Part shown: positions 1 to 6,470 of the stretch, piece by piece
How the letters are laid out: each line of letters starts with the position of its first letter
How positions within the stretch are numbered: the first letter of the stretch is position 1
DNA from: DATCBF01 sp964401995
GTDB taxonomy: Bacteria; Actinomycetota; Thermoleophilia; Solirubrobacterales; 70-9
Assembly (NCBI GenBank): GCA_964401995.1
Contig: CAYOAP010000017.1
Coordinates: forward strand, 1-46,174
Direction: 5' to 3'
Length of the DNA: 46,174 nucleotides
Notes under the pieces: model-generated
Seen by the model: the letters and a program-made list of their open reading frames with translations, nothing else
The model's database searches: none
What the model was told of the DNA's origin: nothing
Position numbers and translations under genes: made by a program

Positions 1-885
1 GGCGGCTACTTCGACCTGACGACGCTCGACGCCGGCTCCGACGTGCGCCGCGAGACGGTGCTGGCACTGGAGAAGATGGGCATCCACGTCGAGTACACCC
101 ACCACGAGGTCGGGCCCTCCCAGCACGAGGTCGACATGCGCTACAAGGACGCGCTGGCGATGGCCGACGATTGCATGACCTACCGGATCGTGGTCAAGGA
201 GTACGCGATGAAATACGGCTGGCACGCGACCTTCATGCCAAAGCCCCTGTTCGGCGAGAACGGCTCCGGGATGCACGTCCACCAGTCGCTGACCAAAGAC
301 GGCAAGAACGCCTTCTACGACGCCGACGACCAGTACTTCCTCTCCCCCGTCGCCAAGTCGTTCATCGCCGGCCAGCTCAAGCACGCGCGTGAGATCTCCC
401 CCCTCTTCGCCCAGTGGGTCAACTCCTACAAGCGCCTGGTGCCCGGCTACGAGGCGCCGGTCTACCTCGCCTGGTCGCGGCGCAACCGCTCGGCGCTGAT
501 CCGGGTGCCGCTGTACCACCCCGGCAAAGAGAGCGCGACCCGGGCCGAGCTGCGCTGCCCCGACCCCGCCTGCAACCCCTACCTTTGCTTTGCCGGGATG
601 CTGCAGGCCGGGCTGGAAGGGATCGAGAAGGGCTACGAGCTGCCGGAGCCGATGGAGCAGAACCTCTACCACCTCTCCCAGGAGGAGCTCGGCCACCAGG
701 GGATCGAGCAGCTGCCGGCGACCCTCGGCGAGGCGATCGAGCTGGCGGCGGAGTCAGAGCTGGTGCTGCGGACCCTCGGCGAGCACACCTTCCGCCGCTT
801 CATCGAGATCAAGCGCCAGGAATGGGATGACTACCGCGTCCAGGTCACCCCGTACGAGATCCAGAACTTCCTGCCGGTCCTTTAG
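1..885 (+). CDS. glnA: Glutamine synthetase, type I (3' part; start lies outside the window)
   Basis: Ligates ammonia to glutamate using ATP, the entry point of nitrogen assimilation; acts in the cytoplasm as a dodecamer. The visible 294 residues hold the catalytic core: the ATP/ammonia region NGSGMHVHQS (nt ~262-291), the substrate loop NSYKRLVPGYEAP (nt ~421-459), the phosphate-binding RRNRSALIRVP and the ESATRAELRCPDPACNPY segment. The reading frame is open to base 1, so the in-frame GTG at 43 is internal. The sequence looks like the alpha (Bacillus/archaeal) class. However, it carries NLYHLSQEE near residue ~220 of the visible part, at the place where adenylylated beta-type enzymes have NLYDLPPEE. 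Whether that Tyr is modified cannot be told from sequence. A hairpin follows the stop codon. Family assignment is very secure; the alpha subtype is inferred because the N-terminal half is missing. Confidence 0.97.
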   Translation, partial: GGYFDLTTLDAGSDVRRETVLALEKMGIHVEYTHHEVGPSQHEVDMRYKDALAMADDCMTYRIVVKEYAMKYGWHATFMPKPLFGENGSGMHVHQSLTKDGKNAFYDADDQYFLSPVAKSFIAGQLKHAREISPLFAQWVNSYKRLVPGYEAPVYLAWSRRNRSALIRVPLYHPGKESATRAELRCPDPACNPYLCFAGMLQAGLEGIEKGYELPEPMEQNLYHLSQEELGHQGIEQLPATLGEAIELAAESELVLRTLGEHTFRRFIEIKRQEWDDYRVQVTPYEIQNFLPVL

Positions 886-889
886 GCGT

Positions 890-927
890 TGCCGCTGGGG
901 CGGGCATCTTGCCCCGTCCCAGCGGCA
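890..927. terminator. Hairpin between convergent glnA and exported-protein gene
   Basis: Arms TGCCGCTGGG (890-899) and CCCAGCGGCA (918-927) pair perfectly, with further G/C pairing inside. The hairpin lies just after the glnA stop and ahead of the stop of the convergent gene, so it can serve both as a bidirectional terminator. There is no clear U-tract, as is common in high-GC actinobacteria. Confidence 0.6.
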
Positions 928-936
928 CGCTGACCT

Positions 937-1665
937 CTATTCCGAGACGAGCGTCGCCGTGTAAAGCAGGCGCGCCGTCGTGTAGCGACAGCCGTAGGTC
1001 GCCCGCTGGCCGACCTTCATCTGCGGCTCGCCCTGGCGCAGATCGTTGAAGTTGTTGCATTTGCCCGGTTCGCGGCTGGCCCGCCAGACGTTGTCAGCCG
1101 GCTGTTCGACGGCGAAGGCCGGGGCCCAGGTCGGGACCGTGAGGCCGATGATCTCGCCCTTCTTCACCTCCAGCGAAGCGCTGAACTTGACGGTCTGGCC
1201 GAGATAGGGGCTGAGGACGTGGATCGAGCCCTGACTGACCAGGTTGTAGCGCGGGGGGTCGGTGCCCGGAATCCGTTTCAATACCGCCAGGCGCGCCTCC
1301 GGCGGAGTGCCGAAGAAGCCGTTGAAGAAGGAGCGCTGCGAGTTGGTCGGCTGGGCCAGGGTCAGGGTCCAGGCCTTGATTTTGCCGTCACGGGGAACGC
1401 TGTAGGGCAGGTTGACGAGGCCATTGCTGACCTGGAACCCGGTGGAGCTGCCGATCGCGTTGCATGGCGTGCCTGGGCAGGACGGGGTTGGGACCGTCGC
1501 CGTGTTGCCGAGCACGACCGTGATCCGGCTGCCGGCGGAGGCGCCGGCGCTCGCGATCAGAGCGACGATCACCGCAAGGGAGCCGGCTGCCAAGACCACC
1601 GCCGCCAACCGACCGCGCTTTCCGGCCGACCGCGCGATGACGGCTTCCTTCGAAGACTTCGACAT
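937..1665 (-). CDS. Exported or membrane-anchored protein of unknown function
   Basis: 242 aa, family not recognised. The N-terminus is basic (KSSKEAVIARSAGKRGR) followed by one hydrophobic stretch (about residues 20-44, LAAVVLAAGSLAVIVALIASAG). This is either an uncleaved signal anchor or a signal peptide ending near ASAGS. The rest is predicted extracytoplasmic. It has a short Cys-containing segment (PSCPGTPCNAIGSS), a central beta-rich region with RDGKIKAWTLTLAQP and KKGEIIGLTVP, and two further cysteines near the C-terminus (GKCNN, YGCRY). A GAGAGGAG ribosome-binding sequence precedes the ATG. It is converged upon by glnA and followed upstream by an RlpA-like gene on the same strand, 93 bp away. 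No function is proposed; an exported beta-sandwich protein is plausible. Confidence 0.75.
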   Translation of the reverse strand: MSKSSKEAVIARSAGKRGRLAAVVLAAGSLAVIVALIASAGASAGSRITVVLGNTATVPTPSCPGTPCNAIGSSTGFQVSNGLVNLPYSVPRDGKIKAWTLTLAQPTNSQRSFFNGFFGTPPEARLAVLKRIPGTDPPRYNLVSQGSIHVLSPYLGQTVKFSASLEVKKGEIIGLTVPTWAPAFAVEQPADNVWRASREPGKCNNFNDLRQGEPQMKVGQRATYGCRYTTARLLYTATLVSE

Positions 1666-1758
1666 GCCAAATGCTCCTCTCGTTGAACGTCTGCCTACAA
1701 CACGGGCAGACTAGCCGTCGATGCGGCCGAATCGAGAGGCTTTGGCCTGGGCGGACGC

Positions 1759-2265
1759 CTAATGGCGGGCGTAATGCAGGGCCAGCGCGTATTCGACCTG
1801 GCCCGATCCTTCGAATTCAAGCGCCATGCGGGCGCCGTTGGTCAGATCCCAGGCATTGCCTTTGGTGTAGGGGCCGCGGTCGATCACCTTGGTGATCAAG
1901 TAGTGGCCGTTGTAGGCGAATTTGACCGTGGTTCCGCAGGGAAGGCTGCGATGGGCGACGCCGATCGTGCCTGGCCGCAAGACCTGGCCGCAAGCCGTTT
2001 CGTGGCCGTAGAAGCCGGGTCCGTACCAGGTGGCGCCGGCCAAATGCATGGCGCTGAAGGCGATGTCGGCGCCTGAAGCACCGGTGCCGCCATAGGCGAC
2101 GGTCGAAGCCCCGCCGGTGGTCGCCTGGGCCGGAATCGCGAAGACCGCCAAGGCAAGGGTCGCCGCCAGGGCAATCCCGAGCGCGGCGTGGCTGAGGCGA
2201 TCGCCTGCCGCCCTTGCCCATCGTGAGTTGTCTGTCCGCCCGAGGCGGTTTCTGCCTAAGTTCAT
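1759..2265 (-). CDS. RlpA-like double-psi beta-barrel exported protein
   Basis: 168 aa. An N-terminal signal peptide (hydrophobic ALGIALAATLALAVFAIPAQA, about residues 28-48) is followed by a low-complexity linker. The rest is a double-psi beta-barrel of the RlpA type: ATWYGPGFYGHETACGQ, GVAHRSLPCGTTV, VIDRGPYTKGNAWDLTNGAR. RlpA-family proteins bind or cleave peptidoglycan glycan strands; no SPOR domain is present here. The Asp of IDRGPY and the His of GHETACGQ match the conserved active-site positions of the fold. The gene is preceded by a c-di-AMP riboswitch, which in actinobacteria commonly controls wall-lytic enzymes, so a role in wall remodelling under turgor or c-di-AMP control is inferred. 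The ribosome-binding sequence GGAAAG (2271-2276) lies immediately after the riboswitch. Confidence 0.88.
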   Translation of the reverse strand: MNLGRNRLGRTDNSRWARAAGDRLSHAALGIALAATLALAVFAIPAQATTGGASTVAYGGTGASGADIAFSAMHLAGATWYGPGFYGHETACGQVLRPGTIGVAHRSLPCGTTVKFAYNGHYLITKVIDRGPYTKGNAWDLTNGARMALEFEGSGQVEYALALHYARH

Positions 2266-2276
2266 TGCTCTTTCCA

Positions 2277-2402
2277 GGCGCTTACGGGGTTAGCTGACGG
2301 GCTCGCGCTGAAAGAGCTGCGCTACGGCGGCATAAGCCGACGATTCGCCCCAACAATTGGGTCCCCCGATCTCCGCGATATGTAGGCGAAGATTCAGCGA
2401 GT
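2277..2402 (-). promoter_or_regulatory. c-di-AMP riboswitch (ydaO/yuaA class) upstream of the RlpA-like gene
   Basis: Read on the minus strand, the element opens with TCGCTGAATCTTCGCC (from 2400) and contains GGGGGACCCAATTGTTGGGG and GCGAATCG. It closes with AGCTCTTTCAGC, CCCGTCAGCTAACCCCGTAAGCG. These match the conserved blocks of the ydaO/yuaA family (GGGGxxCCCAA, CUCUUUC, CCGUCAGCUAACCxCGUAAGCG) in order. The closing stem pairs CGCT near 2398 with AGCG near 2278. The 3' strand ends directly next to the Shine-Dalgarno sequence (2271-2276) and 12 nt from the ATG. That leaves no room for a separate terminator, so control may be translational or act within the closing stem itself. This is a sequence-motif assignment; no covariance search was run. 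Confidence 0.93.
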
Positions 2403-2538
2403 GTGCGCGGCACATTAGCAAAAGCTAAGACGGAATTATGTGAACCCTTGTAAACAGCCTTTTTCTCTTCCACGCCCAAAAGATCGGCAGCTGCGGAGAT
2501 CGCCGAAGCAATGCACGCGAACGCCCGCCAGGCATAGG

Positions 2539-2565
2539 AAAGGCCCCCTTGCGGGGGCCTTTCCC
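2539..2565. terminator. Bidirectional hairpin terminator downstream of rnpB
   Basis: The sequence AAAGGCCCCC ttgc GGGGGCCTTT forms a perfect GC-rich stem of 10 bp (2539-2562) with a 4-nt loop, followed by TCCCTT. It lies a few bases beyond the rnpB 3' end, on the downstream side for minus-strand transcription, and upstream of the riboswitch transcript. Confidence 0.8.
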
Positions 2566-2567
2566 TT

Positions 2568-2933
2568 AGCGGGCCTGTAAGCCGGATCCTGTCTTAAACG
2601 ACCATCTGTCTCTCCTGAACCGAGGCTCTGGAGGGGCCGCTCGCGCGGCCCTGCGACCTACCTGGACCTCGCCGAGCCGGGTCAACGGTCCTGCTTGGCC
2701 TTGCACCGGGCGGGGTTTGCCTGGCCGCCGCGTCACCGCGACGCCGGTGCGCTCTTACCGCACCATTTCACCTTTGCCTGTACGCGACTCACGTGTGGCC
2801 GCGCCATCGGCTGTGTATTTCTGTGGCACTGTCCCGCGGGTTTCCCCGGGTGGGCGTTACCCACCGCCTTGCCCTTCGGTGTCCGGACTTTCCTCGAGGG
2901 GTTTTCTCTCCCCCCGCGGCCGTTCGGCCCGCA
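2568..2933 (-). ncRNA. rnpB: RNase P RNA, class A
   Basis: Catalytic RNA that removes the 5' leader of tRNA precursors. Read on the minus strand the universal blocks appear in order: GAGGAAAGTCCGGAC near the 5' end, GGGTAACGCCCACC, ACAGAAATACA, AAAGGTGAAATGGTGCGGTAA with GAGCGCACCGG, GGCAAACCCC, and the 3' block GACAGGATCCGGCTTACAGG. The terminal P1 helix is formed by GCGGGCC (5', near 2932) and GGCCCGC (3', near 2569), which set the ends. Length is about 366 nt, normal for class A. Adjacent open frames across this stretch are shadows of the structured RNA. Confidence 0.97.
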
Positions 2934-3037
2934 AACGCGATGGTAGCGCCAACCGCCGCCTCGGTTCGGCTGTTCCTTATCGCCGCATAGCGGGCAAAAA
3001 GAACAGTGGAAGCGGAAACTCGCGATATCGTCGGCCG

Positions 3038-3865
3038 ATGCGGGGAGCTGTGGTGACGGGAGCGGGCGGCGGGCTCGGGCGGGCGATCGCCGCAGAGCTG
3101 GCCCGGCGCGGCTATGCCGTGCAGGTCACCGATATCGACGCCGAGGCGGCGCGGCGCGCTGCCGAAGAGATCGGCGGCGATGCCGCCGGCTCAGGGCTGG
3201 ATGTTCGCGACGAGGCGGCCTGCCGGGCAGTCGCCGACGAGACCGTCACCCGGGCAGGCTCACTCGACGTCTGGGTCAACAATGCCGGCGTCCTCTTCAC
3301 CGGCCCGAGCTGGGAGCAGGACGAGGCGACCCGGCGGACGATGATCGAGGTCAACACGATCGGCACGATGAACGGCACGATGGCTGCCTTGGCGCCGATG
3401 AGGGCGGCCGGCCGCGGCCATCTGATCAACGTCGTCTCGCTGGCCGGGATCGTCGCCGCCCCGGGCGAGGTCAACTACTCGGCGAGCAAGCACGCGGCGA
3501 TGGCCTTCACCCTCGGCACCCTCTTCGATCTGCGCCGCTCCGGCATCGGCGGCATCAACATCTCGGCGGTCTGCCCGGACGGGATCTGGACCCCGATGCT
3601 GGAAGACAAGCTCGACGACCCCGAGGCAGCCGGCTCCTTCTCCGGCCACCTGCTGACCCCAGAGCAGGTGGCGCAGGCCGTCGGCAAACTGACCGAGCGG
3701 CCCAAGCCGATCCTGATCCTCCCCCGCTGGCGCGGCCCGCTATTGCGCCTGGTCGACCTCTTCCCCAGCCTCGCCGTGCGCATGCTGCCACTGGTCATGG
3801 CCGACGCCCGCAGGCGCCAGCGGAGGTACAAACGTCTTATAGAGACGGGACGCTGGCCGAAGTAG
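3038..3865 (+). CDS. Short-chain dehydrogenase/reductase (SDR)
   Basis: 275 aa classical SDR, an NAD(P)-dependent oxidoreductase with a Rossmann fold. Residues 5-12 give TGAGGGLG (the TGxxxGxG cofactor loop), VTDIDAE follows the second strand, NNAG is at about residue 88, and the catalytic Ser/Tyr/Lys appear in NVVSLAG and YSASK. The C-terminal 60 residues are basic and hydrophobic (RWRGPLLRLVDLFPSLAVRML), which may contact membrane or a lipid substrate. The ATG at 3038 is chosen because the glycine-rich strand begins at once; longer in-frame extensions run into rnpB. The acid after VTD (Asp) would favour NAD(H), an inference from family rules. The substrate is unknown. The stop lies 19 bp from that of convergent lexA. 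Confidence 0.9.
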   Translation: MRGAVVTGAGGGLGRAIAAELARRGYAVQVTDIDAEAARRAAEEIGGDAAGSGLDVRDEAACRAVADETVTRAGSLDVWVNNAGVLFTGPSWEQDEATRRTMIEVNTIGTMNGTMAALAPMRAAGRGHLINVVSLAGIVAAPGEVNYSASKHAAMAFTLGTLFDLRRSGIGGINISAVCPDGIWTPMLEDKLDDPEAAGSFSGHLLTPEQVAQAVGKLTERPKPILILPRWRGPLLRLVDLFPSLAVRMLPLVMADARRRQRRYKRLIETGRWPK

Positions 3866-3884
3866 GCCGGGCCAGCGCCGCTGC

Positions 3885-4499
3885 TCAGACCTTGCGGAAG
3901 ACGCCGACGACGCGGCCGAGAACGCGAGCCTCGGTGGTGATGATCGGCTCCATCTCGTCGTTTTCGGGCTGCAGGCGGATGTGGTCCTTCTCGCGGAAGT
4001 AGCGCTTGACGGTCGCCTCCTCGCCGATCAGGGCGACGACGATTTCGCCGTTGGTCGCATCGTCGGCAGGCCGGACGACGACGTAGTCGCGTTCGAGGAT
4101 GCCGGCGTTGACCATGCTTTCACCGCGGACCTGGAGGATGTAGTCGCCGTCCTCGCCACCGATAACGTCCGGGACCTCGAGGTACTCCTCGATGTTCTCC
4201 TCAGCCAGGATCGGCTCGCCGGCCGCGACCTGGCCGACCAGCGGGATCCCGCTCTCGGGCCGGATCGTCCGCTTCGCCTTGTCGAAGAGCAGCTCGATCG
4301 CGCGCGGCTTCGACGGGTCGCGCCGCAGCAAGCCGATCTTCTCCAGGTTCGCCAGGTGCGCATGGACGGTCGAAGAAGAATGCAGCCCAACCGCTTTGCC
4401 GATCTCGCGAACGGTCGGCGGGTAGCCGGTCTTGGCCGCGTAGCGGCCGATGAAGTCGAAGATCTCCTTCTGCCTCTTGGTCAGATCCAGGTCAACCAT
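3885..4499 (-). CDS. lexA: LexA repressor (SOS response)
   Basis: 204 aa. Represses DNA-damage genes and cleaves itself when RecA filaments form. The N-terminal winged helix (residues ~1-70) includes KTGYPPTVREIGKAVGLHSS and STVHAHLANLEKIGLLRR. The linker leads to the cleavage site Ala93-Gly94 (QVAAGEP). The catalytic Ser128 is in VRGESM and the general-base Lys165 in EATVKRYF. The start at 4499 is preferred over an in-frame GTG at 4532: it has GAGGGAGAAA just upstream, and the next residues VDLDLTKRQ match family N-termini. An SOS box lies 42 bp upstream, so the gene should be autoregulated. All residues needed for autoproteolysis are present. Confidence 0.97.
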   Translation of the reverse strand: MVDLDLTKRQKEIFDFIGRYAAKTGYPPTVREIGKAVGLHSSSTVHAHLANLEKIGLLRRDPSKPRAIELLFDKAKRTIRPESGIPLVGQVAAGEPILAEENIEEYLEVPDVIGGEDGDYILQVRGESMVNAGILERDYVVVRPADDATNGEIVVALIGEEATVKRYFREKDHIRLQPENDEMEPIITTEARVLGRVVGVFRKV

Positions 4500-4540
4500 T
4501 TTCTCCCTCTCATCCCCCTCGACGCCGGGCACAAAAACGT

Positions 4541-4556
4541 TCGAACAAGTGTTCGC
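4541..4556. promoter_or_regulatory. SOS box (LexA operator) of lexA
   Basis: The sequence TCGAACaagtGTTCGC contains the palindrome CGAAC-N4-GTTCG (4542-4555), matching the actinobacterial/Firmicute LexA box rather than the E. coli CTGT-N8-ACAG type. It sits 42 bp upstream of the lexA start codon, as expected for autorepression. Confidence 0.9.
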
Positions 4557-4632
4557 AGGCTACCGACTCGCCCGGATGCGTGCAAGGAAAGCAGGTGCTT
4601 GGGAGCAAACATCTAGAATCAGCGGCCCTCGA

Positions 4633-4718
4633 GCGGCTGTGGCGGAACTGGTAGACGCGCAAGGTTGAGGGCCTTGTGCCCCTCACGGGGCGTGATGGTT
4701 CGACTCCATTCAGCCGCA
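4633..4718 (+). tRNA. tRNA-Leu(GAG)
   Basis: The acceptor stem GCGGCTG (4633-4639) pairs with CAGCCGC (4711-4717), followed by discriminator A. The anticodon stem CAAGG/CCTTG encloses the loop TTGAGGG, giving anticodon GAG. A long variable arm (TGCCCCTCACGGGGCG) marks it as class II, as in Leu tRNAs. The T-loop is TTCGACT. CCA is not encoded. It reads CUC/CUU codons. Confidence 0.95.
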
Positions 4719-4758
4719 TCACGAACTCCCTGCAAACGGGGTACTGCAAAAGCTGGGC

Positions 4759-4784
4759 GCCGGAGGGGACCTCCCCCCTCCGGC
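4759..4784 (+). terminator. Hairpin terminator downstream of tRNA-Leu
   Basis: GCCGGAGGGG (4759-4768) and CCCCTCCGGC (4775-4784) form a perfect 10-bp stem with a 6-nt loop, 40 bp after the tRNA. There is no U-tract. It separates the tRNA from the accessory operon that starts at 4981. Confidence 0.65.
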
Positions 4785-4891
4785 CACCCCCCAGCGGTCC
4801 ATCTAAGGGCTATCTAGTCAACGGCGGGGCGGTTTTCGTAGCCGCCCTCTCGCTCTTGCCGATAGGTATCGATGCTGCGGGCACTTGCTTC

Positions 4892-4928
4892 TAATATTTA
4901 CTAATTATCTCTTGATTAGTTGAATATT
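4892..4928. promoter_or_regulatory. AT-rich palindrome upstream of the six-gene accessory operon
   Basis: The stretch 4889-4936 is strikingly AT-rich for this genome. It contains an inverted repeat: TAATATTTACTAAT (4892-4905) and ATTAGTTGAATATT (4915-4928), with inner arms ACTAAT/ATTAGT perfect. It ends 52 bp before the start codon at 4981. It is a plausible operator and promoter region for the operon. I could not assign -35/-10 boxes with acceptable spacing, so no promoter is called. Between 4719 and 4980 there is otherwise only the terminator hairpin. Confidence 0.55.
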
Positions 4929-4980
4929 TAGTATACGTTGCGACAAACTGGCCTCCACGCCACACAGAAAAAGGTGACAT

Positions 4981-5280
4981 ATGTCCGACACCGAGATATC
5001 GGTTGGCAGCTGGAAAATCTACGAGGACGCCTCGGGAAACCTTGTGATCGAAAACGGCGGCTCCAAGCTCACGATCGACAACGCCCCAGGCCAGGTGACC
5101 GTCAATGAAAAGCGGGTGCTCTGCGACGGCGATCCCATCAACATCAACAATGACCAGGGCACCTTGGACGGCACCACGCACGAGGAAGGGCCCGGAAAGG
5201 GATGGCAGGCCGCGACCTACTGGTCCGACGACCAGGACGGCGATTGCAATCTGGAAATTCACTACGGGCACCCCTGGTAG
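4981..5280 (+). CDS. Small acidic protein, first gene of the accessory operon; function unknown
   Basis: 99 aa, family not recognised. AAGGTGA lies 4 bases before the ATG. There is no signal peptide or membrane segment. The composition is acidic and rich in Gly, Asn and Asp, with short alternating hydrophobic strands (SWKIYEDASGNLVIE, SKLTIDNAPGQVTVNEKRVL), suggesting a small beta-structure. The C-terminal third is aromatic and polar (GWQAATYWSDDQDGDC, EIHYGHPW) and contains one of only two cysteines. It lies 26 bp upstream of the next gene in the same direction, behind the AT-rich palindrome, so it is probably the first cistron. It could be a small structural, cargo or regulatory subunit; there is no evidence to choose. 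Confidence 0.75.
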   Translation: MSDTEISVGSWKIYEDASGNLVIENGGSKLTIDNAPGQVTVNEKRVLCDGDPININNDQGTLDGTTHEEGPGKGWQAATYWSDDQDGDCNLEIHYGHPW

Positions 5281-5306
5281 GGAGCCGACCTCCGAGAAAG
5301 GAAGTC

Positions 5307-6470
5307 ATGGCCCACATCGCCCGCCCCAACGCCTGGGTGGCTGTCGAGGACGCCACAACCCAGCTCACCTACGCCCCCTTCGTCAACCCGGCGCCGCTGA
5401 CCACCAGCGCCCCCAGGCGGGACCCGACCCTGGGCTCGCTGGTGGTGGCAGTCACCAACAACACGGCCGAAGACCTCGAAGTCAAAAAGGTCACCTTCAC
5501 GCTGGTCGTCGGCAAGCCGGGCTCCAGCGGAGCGCCGCTGATGTCGGGACTGCCGTCCTCCTTCGATGCTTCCAGCGAATCCTGGGAATTCGGCGGGCCG
5601 CCGAGCGGCTTCACCGAAGGGGTGGCTGAATATGTGCTGACTCCCAAATCCGGGGTCAAGCTTGCGGCCGGCGAATCGGTGCTGATCGAGCTGGCCGAGT
5701 TCCCCACCGTCGAAGCGCCCGACGCTGCGGTCGTCACGATCGAAGAGAACATCGGCGGCGCCAAGAGTTCGACCACCCTCTCGGTCCCCACCTTCCCCGG
5801 TGGCTTCTTCTTCGACGGCCTGATCGCCACCGTCAAGGGAGCAAGCGAGCACATCCCGGTTGCACAGGTCGAAAGCGGCTCCAAAGTGGTGCTGCTGTGG
5901 AACACATCGGTCTCCGTCGACGACCAGCTTGTGCGCTTCTCCAACGCCGCCGAAGGGCAGAAAAAACAAAAGCCAACCGAATCAGGGCGCTGGACCTCGC
6001 CGGAACTGACCGCTGACACGGTCTTCTCGGTCGCCATCACCCAGACCGGCGGCAACGGCGAAACCCTCCCGGCGGCGCTCAGCGTCTCGGTCGCGGTCAA
6101 AGACCCCGCCCTGATCGCGGCCTCCCTGCAGGCAACTGGCAAGGTGGAAGCCGGCAGCGCCAAGGTGGACGGCAAGATCGAAGCGGCCGGCGCAAAGCTG
6201 AATGGCGGGTTGGAAGCGGGCGGGGTGACGGTGCTAGGGGCGGTCACAGCCGCCAGCGCCGATGTCAGCGGCGGGGTCAAAGCCCTCAACGCCACTGTGA
6301 CCGGGGAAGCCGACATCAATGTGCTGAACCTCGGAGGGGCAGCGGTTGCAAGGCCTCCTCGCATCGAGGACGCCGTCGACCTCCTCGCCCCCTTCCTCGC
6401 CAGGGAGCTCGACGCCGAGACCCGGGCGAAGCTGATCGAGGCGCTCGGGGGCGAGGCCAAAGGACGATGA
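5307..6470 (+). CDS. Protein with beta-sandwich N-terminal region and periodic repeat C-terminus; accessory operon
   Basis: 387 aa, no recognised family. GAAAGGAAG precedes the ATG at 5307; the frame is open further upstream but overlaps the preceding gene without a ribosome site. Residues ~15-170 look like one or two immunoglobulin-like beta-sandwiches (GSLVVAVTNNTAEDLEVKKV, GVKLAAGESVLIELAEFPTV). Residues ~175-270 look like another (GSKVVLLWNTSVSVDDQLV, DTVFSVAITQT). From about residue 275 to 345 there is a regular pattern with G(K/G)(V/I/L)EA-type turns roughly every 11-12 residues (TGKVEAGSAKVDGKIEAAGA, LNGGLEAGGVTVLGAVTAAS). This resembles a beta-solenoid or fibre stalk. A helical tail (AVDLLAPFLARELDAETRAK) ends the protein. 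There is no signal peptide. The stop overlaps the next start (ATGA). Confidence 0.8.
   Translation: MAHIARPNAWVAVEDATTQLTYAPFVNPAPLTTSAPRRDPTLGSLVVAVTNNTAEDLEVKKVTFTLVVGKPGSSGAPLMSGLPSSFDASSESWEFGGPPSGFTEGVAEYVLTPKSGVKLAAGESVLIELAEFPTVEAPDAAVVTIEENIGGAKSSTTLSVPTFPGGFFFDGLIATVKGASEHIPVAQVESGSKVVLLWNTSVSVDDQLVRFSNAAEGQKKQKPTESGRWTSPELTADTVFSVAITQTGGNGETLPAALSVSVAVKDPALIAASLQATGKVEAGSAKVDGKIEAAGAKLNGGLEAGGVTVLGAVTAASADVSGGVKALNATVTGEADINVLNLGGAAVARPPRIEDAVDLLAPFLARELDAETRAKLIEALGGEAKGR
5384..5414. repeat. 31-bp direct repeat, copy 1 (inside the 387-aa gene)
   Basis: Bases 5384-5414 are identical to 18735-18765, just past the end of the operon. Copy 1 lies in frame in the second gene of the operon, encoding NPAPLTTSAP. 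Similarity stops abruptly on both sides. The two copies are 13,351 bp apart and in the same orientation, so recombination between them would remove most of the operon. Confidence 0.9.

Noticed and set aside
2282..2479. Short minus-strand open frame upstream of the RlpA-like gene
   Set aside because: It coincides with the c-di-AMP riboswitch and shows no protein-family features.
2717..3037. Upstream extension of the SDR gene to 2717
   Set aside because: It would run through rnpB; the SDR glycine-rich motif starts right after the ATG at 3038.
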